A DNA stretch of 64,000 bases, taken from the NCBI GenBank assembly GCA_963742105.1, contig CAVUKN010000004.1, forward strand, positions 682,001 through 746,000, given 5' to 3'. Source of the stretch: Gp6-AA40 sp963742105. GTDB lineage: Bacteria > Acidobacteriota > Vicinamibacteria > Vicinamibacterales > UBA2999. Below the pieces are notes generated by a model that did no database searches, was not told where the DNA came from, and saw nothing but the letters and a program-made list of their open reading frames with translations. Below are positions 17,106 to 25,858 of this stretch, piece after piece. Within the stretch, counting starts at the first letter, position 1; the number at the start of each line of letters is the position of its first letter. Made by a program: the position numbers and the translations under genes.

Positions 17106-17753
17106 TCAAGCCGCCGGCACCGCCAGGATCTTCCGTCCCTGGAGAACCAGTTCCGTGACGAGCAGTGGCAGGGCCCAGCAGGCCCACGCGAGCGCCGATA
17201 CTTCCGCCAACTGTCCGGCCGGGTTCAACGCCCCGAGGACAGCCGCGCCAATCCGGAAGAAAACGAACGCGAAGGTCACCACGTAGCTCCGAATCATCCA
17301 TTCCTTGTGCTGCTCGAGGAACTGACGCTTGATCGCGAGGAACGCCAGTCCGGTCGTCGTCAGCCACGCGGTGGCGAGTCCTACCAGCCCGCTCCCGAAC
17401 ACCCACCCGGCACTCGGACTCATGGCAATCACATACGCCGCGGTCGCGCTGACCGCGACCGCGCCCATGTAGACCAGACCCAGCCGCCGGTGGACCTCCA
17501 TCCGCCGATCGGCGATACCGAACCAGAGCTGAAACGGGCCCGAGAACAGCGCCACGGTGCCGAAGACGATGTGTACGAGCAACGGACCCCGTCGGCCGGC
17601 GTACTGGTGCGCGTTGAAGCTGGCCGAGAGGAGATACGGCGCCGCGGCGGCGGCGAAGAAGGCGAACGCGACAAGCGAGGCAAGAACGATGAGGATCGCG
17701 GGTCCACGGAGCGAACGGTGTGGAGCGGGCCGCCCGGCGACGACAACGGACAT
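17106..17753 (-). CDS. DUF2306 membrane protein
   Basis: A 215-residue polytopic membrane protein with about six hydrophobic segments. The order HIVFGTVALFSGPFQLW, a charged RRMEVHRRLGLVYM, then HKEWMIRSYVVTFAFVFFR, is the DUF2306 pattern (conserved His residues might bind haem or metal, which is not shown). It is 66 bases downstream of the VTT-domain gene on the same strand, so it may share a transcript. Cellular role is unknown. Confidence 0.85.
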   Translation of the reverse strand: MSVVVAGRPAPHRSLRGPAILIVLASLVAFAFFAAAAAPYLLSASFNAHQYAGRRGPLLVHIVFGTVALFSGPFQLWFGIADRRMEVHRRLGLVYMGAVAVSATAAYVIAMSPSAGWVFGSGLVGLATAWLTTTGLAFLAIKRQFLEQHKEWMIRSYVVTFAFVFFRIGAAVLGALNPAGQLAEVSALAWACWALPLLVTELVLQGRKILAVPAA

Positions 17754-17819
17754 AGGGGCCTCCTGAGAAACTGGCGGATTCTAGCCCAGGAAGCCGATCG
17801 GTGGTGTCCGTCCTCGCTT

Positions 17820-18497
17820 TTACGCAGGCTGCACGCGTCGTCTGTGCGTGCTGCGCCAGAGCAGAACGCCCGAGACGATGGTGCCAAGCACTGCGACCAC
17901 GACGAACGCGACAATCACCATCTGGAAGGTGTCGGACTGGAGGACGCGCAAGATCCCCGGGCCGTAACGGCGGGCGAGCAGCGCCTCGATGCCGAAGCGG
18001 GCCAGGCGCATACTGCCGAAGGTGAGGAAGAAGCGCCACCGGTCGACGGCAAGTGCCCCGCAGGTCAGGATGAACGGCGTCAGGGGAAAGGGCGGGGGCA
18101 GGAGCGCCGGCAGTGCCAGTGCGATCGCCCCGCTGTCCTTGACCTTGTCGCGCATTCGCTCGAGCCGCTTTTCAGAAACGAACCGCTCGAGGCCGTGCTC
18201 ACCGCCTTTGACTCCAATCCAGAACGTCACGGCGGCACCCGTCATCGATCCGGCGGTGGCCAGCACAGGGTAGAGCCAGAACAGCTCGTGATTCCTCGCG
18301 GCGAGGTAGATCACGACCGCGTCGATGCCGAACGGAAGGAAGAAGAGCATCGACGAATCAAGGGCGCCGAGTACGAATGCTCCCCACCAGGTGAGGAAGA
18401 ACGTAAAGAACGAGCTGAAGAAGCTGGTCAATCCGGCGGTATTTGAGCAAGCGAGGTGCCACAGCGTTGCGTGCTGAAGCCGCTTTGCCGGCGCCAT
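17820..18497 (-). CDS. VTT (DedA/YqaA-like) membrane protein
   Basis: About 225 residues from an ATG at 18497; an in-frame start at 18545 would extend it but overlaps the terminator-like hairpin. The hydrophobic core LDSSMLFFLPFGIDAVVIYLAA, the loop ATAGSMTGAAVTFWIG, and the re-entrant PALLPPPFPLTPFILTCGAL with a following FLTFGSMRLARFG are characteristic of VTT/SNARE-associated Golgi proteins (YqaA type). DedA-family relatives flip lipids such as undecaprenyl phosphate or phosphatidylethanolamine; that function is only suggested here. Confidence 0.85.
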   Translation of the reverse strand: MAPAKRLQHATLWHLACSNTAGLTSFFSSFFTFFLTWWGAFVLGALDSSMLFFLPFGIDAVVIYLAARNHELFWLYPVLATAGSMTGAAVTFWIGVKGGEHGLERFVSEKRLERMRDKVKDSGAIALALPALLPPPFPLTPFILTCGALAVDRWRFFLTFGSMRLARFGIEALLARRYGPGILRVLQSDTFQMVIVAFVVVAVLGTIVSGVLLWRSTHRRRVQPA

Positions 18498-18534
18498 GGG
18501 CCGCAATTGGCGAAGAGAGGACCGGAAATGACAA

Positions 18535-18555
18535 GGGCCGCGCAAACCGCGGCCC
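18535..18555 (-). terminator. Hairpin after the NtrC-type regulator gene
   Basis: GGGCCGCG (18535-18542) and CGCGGCCC (18548-18555) form a perfect 8-bp stem with a 5-base loop. Read on the minus strand it is 32 bases past the regulator's stop and is followed by TTGTCATTT, a weak T-rich tail. Confidence 0.65.
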
Positions 18556-18586
18556 CTGGCGCAACGATGATTCGCTCGGATTGGTG

Positions 18587-20167
18587 CTACGGTCGTTCGA
18601 TTCCCGTTTCCTTGATTTTGTTGAGCAACGTCTTGTAGCTCACGCCGAGTATCTGCGCGGCCTTGCGTCGATTCCAGTGGACCTGCCGCAGTGTGTCGGA
18701 GATCACCGCACGTTCAGCCGTGAGCGCCGCCTCACGCGCGACCTCGGCAAGGCGGCGTCCGTCCTGCGCCGGGGCAACGGGAACGTCCTCGACAGCCTCG
18801 TCGTCGCCCTCGGCGTCCACGGGTTCCGGCGCCCGCATCGGTGGCGGTGAGTGGTACGCGGGCGGAGCGGGTGTCCAATCGTGCGGTACCGACTGTGGTG
18901 CCGTGACGCCGGCCGGGTTGGGCACGACGCGCGGCCGGGTGAGCTCGCCCATCACGAGCTGTTCGTCCTGCAGAATGACGTACCGCTTGATCATGTTTTC
19001 CAGTTCGCGCACGTTTCCCGGCCACTCGTATTGCAGAAACTGGTTGCGTAGCTGCTCGGACAGCGGGCGAATCGGCCGGTTGTAGCGCTGCGAGTACTTG
19101 GTGATGAAGAACTCTGCCAGCGAGACGATCTCGTCCTTCCGCTCCCGCAAGGGGGGAACCGCCGCTTCGATTACTTTGAGCCGGTAATACAGATCCTCGC
19201 GGAACTCGCCTCGCAGCATCATCTGCTCGAGGTCACGATTGGTGGCGGCCACGACGCGAACGTCGACGGTGATCTTCTTATTGCTGCCAAGTTTCGTGAA
19301 CTCCGCGTCCTGGAGCACGTGCAGCAGCTTCGCTTGAAGCGGCGGCTTCATCTCGCCGATTTCGTCGAGGAAAATGGTGCCCAGGTTCGCCTGCTCGAAT
19401 TTGCCGATGCGCGTGGTCGCCGCGCCGGTGAACGCACCCTTCTCATGACCGAACAGCTCGCTTTCGAGCAGTTCGGCTGGCAGCGCGGCACAGTTCACCT
19501 TTACAAAGGGTCGGGCCTTGCGGGTCGAGCGCTGATGGATCGCGCGCGCAACCAGCTCCTTGCCGACACCGCTCTCACCGCGGATCAGAACCGTCACGTC
19601 GCTGTCCGCAACCTGCTCGATGATCAGGGCGACGTGCCGCATCGCCGGACTGTCGCCCCATCCGATGAAGGCCTCGTTCTGGTCGTCACTGAGCTGGCGG
19701 CGCAGATCGGTCAGTTCGGTGACCAGCCGGCTTCGTTCAATCGCCTGTTTGATGGCCGCGTCGAGCGCAATTTCACCCAGGCCTTCGGGATCGCCGGGTT
19801 TAACCACGTAGTCTGCGGCGCCAAGGCGGACCGCTTCGACGATGGTCTGGGCCTGCTCGCGACCCGAGAGCATGATGACCTGCAGCTCCGGCCTGGCCGA
19901 CTTGAGCGCCTTCAGTGTCTGCAGGCCGTCCATGCCGGGCATCGCGACGTCGAGCAGTACGATGTCTGGCGGCTCGCCCTGCTTGATTGCGGCAACGATC
20001 TCGTCGCCGCGCGTATACGAGCGGGCCTCATACCCGCGCAGCGCCAGGAAGGTTCGCAGGTATCCCGCGAAACCGGAGTCGTCATCGACAACCGCGATGA
20101 GAGGGCGTCGCCCGTCCGCTGCCATTCCTGATGCCTGATCCGAGGCAGCACCCGCTACTGTGGCCAT
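18587..20167 (-). CDS. Sigma-54-dependent response regulator, NtrC family
   Basis: 526 residues: receiver domain (about 22-140, phosphoacceptor Asp 73 in IVLLDVAMPGMDG), AAA+ sigma-54 activator (about 167-400, Walker A GESGVGKE at 197-204, the sigma-54-contacting GAFTGA at 244-249, Walker B TIFLDEIGEM, WPGNVRELENMIKRY), a Pro-rich linker, and a C-terminal Fis-type helix-turn-helix (RRKAAQILGVSYKTLLNKI). It will open sigma-54 promoters when phosphorylated. The histidine-kinase gene at 20177 lies 9 bases upstream in the same direction, so the pair is an operon. The regulon is unknown; no sigma-54 promoter was found by eye. Confidence 0.95.
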   Translation of the reverse strand: MATVAGAASDQASGMAADGRRPLIAVVDDDSGFAGYLRTFLALRGYEARSYTRGDEIVAAIKQGEPPDIVLLDVAMPGMDGLQTLKALKSARPELQVIMLSGREQAQTIVEAVRLGAADYVVKPGDPEGLGEIALDAAIKQAIERSRLVTELTDLRRQLSDDQNEAFIGWGDSPAMRHVALIIEQVADSDVTVLIRGESGVGKELVARAIHQRSTRKARPFVKVNCAALPAELLESELFGHEKGAFTGAATTRIGKFEQANLGTIFLDEIGEMKPPLQAKLLHVLQDAEFTKLGSNKKITVDVRVVAATNRDLEQMMLRGEFREDLYYRLKVIEAAVPPLRERKDEIVSLAEFFITKYSQRYNRPIRPLSEQLRNQFLQYEWPGNVRELENMIKRYVILQDEQLVMGELTRPRVVPNPAGVTAPQSVPHDWTPAPPAYHSPPPMRAPEPVDAEGDDEAVEDVPVAPAQDGRRLAEVAREAALTAERAVISDTLRQVHWNRRKAAQILGVSYKTLLNKIKETGIERP

Positions 20168-20176
20168 GCTTTCGTC

Positions 20177-20869
20177 CTAAGTCCCTAAGGGAAGTCGAAG
20201 GGCCGACGCCGAGCGCGAGTGCGCGCCGTCGGCCGACCACAGCGTTCCGCCGTGGCCTTCTATCACCCGGCGCGCCACCGGCAGCGCCAGCCCAAGTCCG
20301 CCACGCCAGACATCGTAGGCGGGCATCGTCTCATCCGGGGGCGCGGTGAGCAGCGGCAGGGCTGTCTCGTCACCGATCCTGACCAACGCGTATCGTTGTC
20401 CGTTGCGGCCCTCGGTCGAGCACTCGACGATTATCGCGCCCGGTTCGCCGCGCTCACGTAAGGCCGCATGCAGCAAGGCTTTCAGTGCAGCCGAGAGCCG
20501 CGTCCGATCCCCGGTCATCGGCACCGGTTCGTCGACACCACGCACTTCTAGCCGCACCCCGCGATCCGCACCCTCAAGCATACCGCCCGCCAGTTCGGCT
20601 ATGAGCCCGGCTATATCGACCTCCTGCCGGGCAAAGGTGAGCTCCCCCGCCTCCAGTTTCCCAAAATCGCTCATCTCGGACACGAGCGCCCCGAGACGGC
20701 TGCACGACCGTTCGGCCTCTTCCAACATCTTCCGCTGGCGTTCCGTGAGTGGCCCGGCCTGTTCCCTGAGCAGCATTCTGAGATAGCCGCCTACCACCGT
20801 GACCGGCGTCCGCAATTCATGAACCGCCAGCGACATGACACGGGGAAGCAACTCAGGGGAAGACGCCAT
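20177..20869 (-). CDS. Histidine kinase with degenerate ATP-binding domain
   Basis: A short, soluble 230-residue kinase. The dimerisation/phosphoacceptor helix is normal (MSLAVHELRTPVTVVGGYLRML, His 17). The C-terminal domain keeps the G2-like GGLGLALPVARRVIEGHGG, but the N box reads LKALLHAALRER, where the usual Asn is Ala, and the DxGxG box reads IGDETALPLL. It may be a pseudokinase or phosphatase-like partner for the NtrC regulator gene, 9 bases downstream. There is no sensor domain, so input must come through another protein. Confidence 0.85.
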   Translation of the reverse strand: MASSPELLPRVMSLAVHELRTPVTVVGGYLRMLLREQAGPLTERQRKMLEEAERSCSRLGALVSEMSDFGKLEAGELTFARQEVDIAGLIAELAGGMLEGADRGVRLEVRGVDEPVPMTGDRTRLSAALKALLHAALRERGEPGAIIVECSTEGRNGQRYALVRIGDETALPLLTAPPDETMPAYDVWRGGLGLALPVARRVIEGHGGTLWSADGAHSRSASALRLPLGT

Positions 20870-21130
20870 TCCGGGAGGCTATCACGCACGGTTGGCGAAG
20901 CCACCCCGACTTTTGGGGTTCCCGCGGCATCGGTCGCGGCCGCTGCCACGAACGGCTCCGTCGCCTATGGCGTGCGACATCTATGACGTCTCGGACCGCT
21001 CGGAAGATGTGTCGGCGCGTCACTATTCAGGACACGGGCGACGCGTTGCATTCTGATGCCATCCGCTGGCCTGCTTCGTGCGTCAAAACCATCGGGTGGC
21101 GCCGGGATGTCCTGTCTCCCCGGCTCGCCC

Positions 21131-21136
21131 TATAAT
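21131..21136 (+). promoter_or_regulatory. -10 box of msrP
   Basis: A perfect TATAAT lies 6 bases before the msrP ATG, so the transcript would be leaderless. No good -35 hexamer is seen. Confidence 0.5.
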
Positions 21137-21142
21137 CTGGCC

Positions 21143-22105
21143 ATGTTGATCAAGAAGCCGTCGGATATTCGGTCGTCGGAGATCACGCCGAAGAGCCTGT
21201 ACCTGCGCCGCCGTGAGTTCATCCAGGTGTCGGGTGCCGGGCTCGTTGCGGCTGGGTTCGCGGCATGTAGCGACGAAGCCGGCGCGCAAGGCGGGGGTTT
21301 GCCCAAGCTCGCCAATGTCAAGAAGGGCAGTCCGCTGAGCACGTCAGAGGCGCCGAACAGCTACGAGCACATCACGAGCTACAACAATTTCTACGAGTTC
21401 GCTTCGGGAGCCGGCGACGGTCCCAAGCAGAACTCGAAGAATTTCAAACCGGGTAACTGGAAGATCAAGGTCGACGGTGAGGTCGCAAAACCCGCCGACT
21501 ACCTGCTCGAGGACTTCATCAAGCCCTACACGCTCGAAGAACGCATCTATCGCCACCGCTGCGTCGAAGCGTGGTCGTTGGTGATCCCGTGGGTCGGCAT
21601 TCCGCTGAAGGACATCGTCGACCACGTGCAGCCGACGTCGCGCGCCAAGTTCGTCAAGTTCACCACACTCGTGGACCCGACCCGGTTCCCCATGCAGCGG
21701 ACGGATCTGCTGTCATGGCCCTATGTCGAAGGTTTGCGGCTCGATGAGGCGCGACATCCACTGACGATCCTGGCTGTCGGTCTCTACGGCGAAGTCCTGC
21801 CCGCGCAGAACGGCGCTCCGATCCGCCTGGTCGTGCCCTGGAAGTACGGTTTCAAGGGCATCAAGTCGATCGTCAGAATGGAGTTCGTCGAGAAGCAGCC
21901 GCTGAACACATGGCAGCAGCAGGCGCCGAACGAATACGGGTTCTACGCGAACGTGAATCCGATGGTGGATCACCCGCGATGGAGCCAGGCGCGTGAAAAG
22001 CGCTTGCCGAGCCTGTTTGCGACGACGAAGACGCAGATGTTCAACGGATACGCCGATCAGGTTGCCAGCCTGTACACGGGCATGGACCTGAAAAAGAATT
22101 TTTGA
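21143..22105 (+). CDS. msrP: Protein-methionine-sulfoxide reductase catalytic subunit MsrP
   Basis: A 320-residue periplasmic molybdoenzyme (YedY/MsrP). A twin-arginine signal RRREFIQVSGAGLVAAG is followed by the sulfite-oxidase-type fold: NFKPGNWKIKVDGEV, the molybdenum-ligand cysteine in YRHRCVEAWSLVIPW, and KYGFKGIKSIVRMEF near the C-terminus. With MsrQ it repairs oxidised methionine in envelope proteins using electrons from the respiratory chain. An upstream in-frame start at 21056 is rejected because it would put about 30 residues before the Tat signal. The stop overlaps the msrQ start by 4 bases. Confidence 0.95.
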   Translation: MLIKKPSDIRSSEITPKSLYLRRREFIQVSGAGLVAAGFAACSDEAGAQGGGLPKLANVKKGSPLSTSEAPNSYEHITSYNNFYEFASGAGDGPKQNSKNFKPGNWKIKVDGEVAKPADYLLEDFIKPYTLEERIYRHRCVEAWSLVIPWVGIPLKDIVDHVQPTSRAKFVKFTTLVDPTRFPMQRTDLLSWPYVEGLRLDEARHPLTILAVGLYGEVLPAQNGAPIRLVVPWKYGFKGIKSIVRMEFVEKQPLNTWQQQAPNEYGFYANVNPMVDHPRWSQAREKRLPSLFATTKTQMFNGYADQVASLYTGMDLKKNF

Positions 22106-22746
22106 AACGCATCTCGGCCATCAAGGTTTTGGTATTCGCCGCGGCGCTTATCCCCGCCGCGGCGCTCGCGTACGGCTTCTACAAGCTGTATTACGGCATC
22201 GACCTGAACGCTCTCACCGCCAACCCGGGCGACTACATCACTGATCAGACCGGGACCTGGACCCTGGCATTTCTCATCATCTCCCTCTGTGTCACCCCAC
22301 TCCGCCGCCTGACGAAATGGAACGAGGTGATCAGGCTGCGCAGAATGCTGGGCCTGTTCGCGTTCTTCTACGGCACGCTCCACATGCTGACGTGGGTGGT
22401 GTTCAACCACTTTTTCGACTGGAATGCCATGCTCAAGGACGTCGGCGAGCGTCCATTCATCACCGTGGGCATGGCGACCTGGGTGATCCTGCTGGCACTC
22501 GCGGTCACGTCGAACCAGTATTCCATTCGCAAGCTCAAGCGGAAGTGGCAGTCGCTGCATCGACTCGCCTATGCCGCTGGAATCGGCGGGGTGATCCACT
22601 TCTGGTGGCTGGTGAAGGCCGACACCACCGAGCCACGGCGATGGGCCGCCGGCCTCGGACTGCTGCTCGGAATGCGGGTCTGGTGGGCGGCGCGAAAACG
22701 GCAGTTCTTCATAAAAGGCGGAAAACCGTCTCCTGCAGTCCGTTGA
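22102..22746 (+). CDS. msrQ: MsrQ haem-binding membrane subunit
   Basis: 214 residues starting with TTG that overlaps the msrP stop (TTGA). About six hydrophobic segments with the ferric-reductase-like-domain histidines: FYGTLHMLTWVVF, KWQSLHRLAYAAG and GGVIHFWWLVKAD. MsrQ (YedZ) is the b-type cytochrome that passes electrons to MsrP. The unusual start and overlap show translational coupling. Confidence 0.93.
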   Translation: MKRISAIKVLVFAAALIPAAALAYGFYKLYYGIDLNALTANPGDYITDQTGTWTLAFLIISLCVTPLRRLTKWNEVIRLRRMLGLFAFFYGTLHMLTWVVFNHFFDWNAMLKDVGERPFITVGMATWVILLALAVTSNQYSIRKLKRKWQSLHRLAYAAGIGGVIHFWWLVKADTTEPRRWAAGLGLLLGMRVWWAARKRQFFIKGGKPSPAVR

Positions 22747-22802
22747 GCTGACCGAGGGCTTGTCCGCGTCATCCACGCCGGACTACTCTTCGCTGGTCAC
22801 GG

Positions 22803-23219
22803 ATGACGGCCCCCCAGGAGAACGCCACCGACCCACTGGTGCTGATTGTCGAGGACGATCGCAGTTTGCGTTTGATGTACGGCGAGTACCTGCGCAGGGC
22901 GGGCTTCAGGATCATCGACGCTCATAACGGTTTCCAGGCTCTCGAAAAGGCGCGTGAACAACGGCCCGATGCCGTGGTGACCGACCTCGCGGTTCCCGGA
23001 ATGGACGGTTTCGAATTCTGTCGCGCCCTCCAGCAGTCGGCCGCCACACGTGCCATTCCAATCCTGGCAGTTACCGGTCACTCCGAGTATCTGGATGATC
23101 CGGCGCGTTTTCGCCACGCCGGCATCTCGCATGTGCTTCTCAAGCCGTGCGAACCCGATGCGATCGCGCGTGAACTTCGGCGACTGATCGAAACCAGCGC
23201 AGCGTCGCTGCGCGGCTAG
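22803..23219 (+). CDS. Single-domain response regulator
   Basis: 138 residues, only a receiver domain: acidic pocket IVEDD, phosphoacceptor Asp 61 in AVVTDLAVPGMDG, Thr in ILAVTGHS and the conserved Lys in VLLKPCEPDA. No output domain is present. Such proteins work as phosphate shuttles or by binding a partner (CheY/DivK style). It sits 56 bases after msrQ, same strand, and may be read through from it. Confidence 0.9.
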   Translation: MTAPQENATDPLVLIVEDDRSLRLMYGEYLRRAGFRIIDAHNGFQALEKAREQRPDAVVTDLAVPGMDGFEFCRALQQSAATRAIPILAVTGHSEYLDDPARFRHAGISHVLLKPCEPDAIARELRRLIETSAASLRG

Positions 23220-23466
23220 TGGACTCGATCGACGTGAAGAGTAGGACGGACGGGAACGTTCCGGCCGCGCACACTGGACCGCGACAATCCTGGTGACCCG
23301 GCTGCGCACGCACGCGCCGTAACGTGCGAACGGCGCCGCTGGTCCCAGGCGGAAAGGACACAGCATAGATGATTGGCCGCAACTGCCAGCCGACGCCCTC
23401 CCAGCGCGTCGTCAGCGCTCGTACGCGTCTACGGTTCGTCTGTCGGATCGCCGGAGCACGACGCTA

Positions 23467-23832
23467 GTGCACGTGGCCAGCCGCATCCTCGTCGTCGAAG
23501 ATCATCTCGACCTTCGCGAGATGCTGGCGGTGATGCTCGAGGGGGAGGGGTTCGCGGTGGCGACCGCGTCCAATGGCGCCGAAGCGCTGGAACGGCTCCG
23601 GGATGAGTGTCCGTCCGTCATCCTGCTGGATCTGATGATGCCGGTGATGAGCGGCGACGAGTTCCGCCGGCGGCAACTGGCGGACGAGCGGTATGCACAT
23701 GTTCCAGTGATCTGCATGACCGCTGCGCACGATGGGAAGGAGCGCGCGGCGGGCATGCACGCCGACAAGTATTTGCAGAAACCCGTGGACTTTCAGGAGC
23801 TTCTCGCGGCGGTCCGTTCGCACTGCCACTGA
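23467..23832 (+). CDS. Single-domain response regulator
   Basis: 121 residues from a GTG at 23467 (a second GTG at 23473 is possible). Receiver domain with ILVVEDH, phosphoacceptor Asp 55 in VILLDLMMPVMSG, Thr in VICMTAAHD and Lys in YLQKPVDFQEL. There is no output domain. It is convergent with the hybrid kinase gene (17 bases between the ends), its likeliest partner by position. Confidence 0.9.
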   Translation: MHVASRILVVEDHLDLREMLAVMLEGEGFAVATASNGAEALERLRDECPSVILLDLMMPVMSGDEFRRRQLADERYAHVPVICMTAAHDGKERAAGMHADKYLQKPVDFQELLAAVRSHCH

Positions 23833-23849
23833 ACGGCCCGTTGACATCG

Positions 23850-25784
23850 TCACTTCCGTTTCATCCTCAATACCTTGAGCAACGCATCCGCGAGCACATG
23901 CGGCTCGAGCGGTTTGCCCAGATGCGCGTCGAAGCCTGAGGCGAAGGCGCGCTGGACGCTCTGTGGGTCGGTGTAGCCAGTCAGCGCGACGGCGGGAATC
24001 GCGCCGATTGGCGCCGGCAGGGCGCGAACGCGCTGAATGAGCGCATAGCCGTCCTCGCCGGGCATCGCGATGTCGGCAAGCAGCACATCCGGGTTCCACT
24101 CCGAGACGATCTGCAATGCCTGCGCGGTTCGTGCTGCCGTGCGCACCGACACGCCGTACATCACGAGCATCGTCGCGACCAGGTCGCGGGTCGATTCGTC
24201 GTCATCGACCGCGAGGACACGACGGCCCCGCAGATCGCCGGGCACGTACGACGACGAGCCCGGCGGTTGTCCACTGCGACCGGACGGAAGGCGGACAGAG
24301 AACGTGGCGCCGAGACCGGGTCCGTCGCTGTGGACCGCGCAGGTGCCGCCGTGCGCTTCGACGATATGGCGCACGATCGAGAGTCCAAGTCCGAGGCCGC
24401 CGGGTACCCGCGACACGCCCGATTCGGCCTGCCGGAATGGCTCGAACACGTGCGGCAGGAAGTCCGAGGTAATGCCCGGTCCGGTATCGCGGACGATGAT
24501 CTCGACATCCGACGGTCCGTCGGTCATGCGGACGTCGATCGTGCCGCCCGCCGGCGTGAACTTGACGGCATTGGCCAGCAGATTCCACAGCACCTGACGC
24601 AAGCGCGCCGGATCACCCGCGAGCTCGCTGACGGACTCATCGATCACCAGATTGATGCGAAGCGATTTCGCGTCTGCCGCTGGTCGGACTGTCTCGATGG
24701 CACCGCCGACGACATCACGGAGGTCGACGCGGGTGACGGTCAGACGTAGCCCACCGGCGACCATGGCGGACAAGTCGAGCAGTTCCTCGACGAGTTGCAT
24801 CTGGGCGGTCGCGTTGCGCTCGATCGTTTCGAGAATTGCCGGAGTTCGCTCGCGCGCCACGGCGCCCTGACGCAACATGCGCGTCCATCCGAGCACCGCG
24901 TTCAAAGGCGTGCGCAGCTCGTGCGACAACGTCGCCAGGAAATCGTCCTTGACGCGATTCGCGCGCTCGAGATCCCGGAACAGGCGTGTGTGATCGATGG
25001 AGAGCGCGGCACGATCGGCCAGCTCCATGGCAAATGCCACGTCGGTCGAGTCGAAGGTCCGATCGGCGTCAGTCAGCGCGAGCAGCCCGATCGTGGTGCC
25101 GCCGGCGCGGAGAGGAAGCACCAGGTGGTGGCCAACGTGAACGGGCCGGCCGCTCCGGACCGCGTTCGCCAGCACCTGATCGTCCGGAGGGTAACTTCTG
25201 CCTGCGACTGCAGCGATGGATACGCCGTCGCCGCTTTTCAGGTACGCGGCGCACGACGCAACGAACCGTGGCGCGAGAATGTCGACAAGAGCCGCCAGCG
25301 CGTCCTCTACGGAACCGGTCGACGCGAGCGCCTGCAGCGCCTCGGCCGACAGCCGATCGTGCTCTTCCACCCGGCGGCGGTCGGTGATATCCACCACGGC
25401 GCCGGTCGCGGCAGTCGCCTCGCCGTTGCCGTCGGCGATGACGCGTCCACGATCTCGGAGCCACCGGATCGAGCCGTCGGGACGGACGATGCGAAACTCC
25501 AGCGAGAACTGGCCTCGCGTCGCGATCGCGGCATCCATGGCCGCGCGGATACGCTCGCGATCGTCGGGGTGAAGGCTGGCGAGGCGTTCGTCCAGCGGCG
25601 CCCGGGTCTCCACCGGTTCGAGGCCGAAAATCGCATTGAGGCCTTCGTCGAAGGTCGCCACGTTCGTTTGCAGATCCAGATGCCAGGTGCCGATACCGGC
25701 CGCCTCGAGCGCGAACCGTAACCGGTGCCAGGCATTCATGAGGTGGGACGGATCGACCGGGGGGCGCGAGGGGTCGCCGGGCAT
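23850..25784 (-). CDS. Hybrid sensor histidine kinase/response regulator
   Basis: 644 residues, no membrane segment: PAS (about 20-140, WHLDLQTNVATFDEGLNAIF), GAF (about 145-285), HisKA with phosphoacceptor His in FLATLSHELRTPLNAVLGW (about 290-355), a full HATPase_c (N box LWNLLANAVKFTPAGG, DTGPGI, GGLGLGLSIVRHIVEAHGG; about 395-505) and a C-terminal receiver (about 525-640, Asp in DVLLADIAMPGEDG). It is a complete cytoplasmic hybrid kinase, in contrast to the degenerate one at 20177. The gene starts about 75 bases from the divergent hydrolase gene. Confidence 0.94.
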   Translation of the reverse strand: MPGDPSRPPVDPSHLMNAWHRLRFALEAAGIGTWHLDLQTNVATFDEGLNAIFGLEPVETRAPLDERLASLHPDDRERIRAAMDAAIATRGQFSLEFRIVRPDGSIRWLRDRGRVIADGNGEATAATGAVVDITDRRRVEEHDRLSAEALQALASTGSVEDALAALVDILAPRFVASCAAYLKSGDGVSIAAVAGRSYPPDDQVLANAVRSGRPVHVGHHLVLPLRAGGTTIGLLALTDADRTFDSTDVAFAMELADRAALSIDHTRLFRDLERANRVKDDFLATLSHELRTPLNAVLGWTRMLRQGAVARERTPAILETIERNATAQMQLVEELLDLSAMVAGGLRLTVTRVDLRDVVGGAIETVRPAADAKSLRINLVIDESVSELAGDPARLRQVLWNLLANAVKFTPAGGTIDVRMTDGPSDVEIIVRDTGPGITSDFLPHVFEPFRQAESGVSRVPGGLGLGLSIVRHIVEAHGGTCAVHSDGPGLGATFSVRLPSGRSGQPPGSSSYVPGDLRGRRVLAVDDDESTRDLVATMLVMYGVSVRTAARTAQALQIVSEWNPDVLLADIAMPGEDGYALIQRVRALPAPIGAIPAVALTGYTDPQSVQRAFASGFDAHLGKPLEPHVLADALLKVLRMKRK

Positions 25785-25858
25785 CGAGGTTTGCTGACGG
25801 CCAGGATTGTACGGCGATCAATCGCCGGGAAGGTAGAATCGCGCCACCCGGAGGGCTC

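Noticed and set aside
17097..18446. A 449-codon open frame on the plus strand
   Set aside because: It is antisense to the DUF2306 and VTT genes, with charged, repetitive composition typical of shadows in GC-rich DNA.
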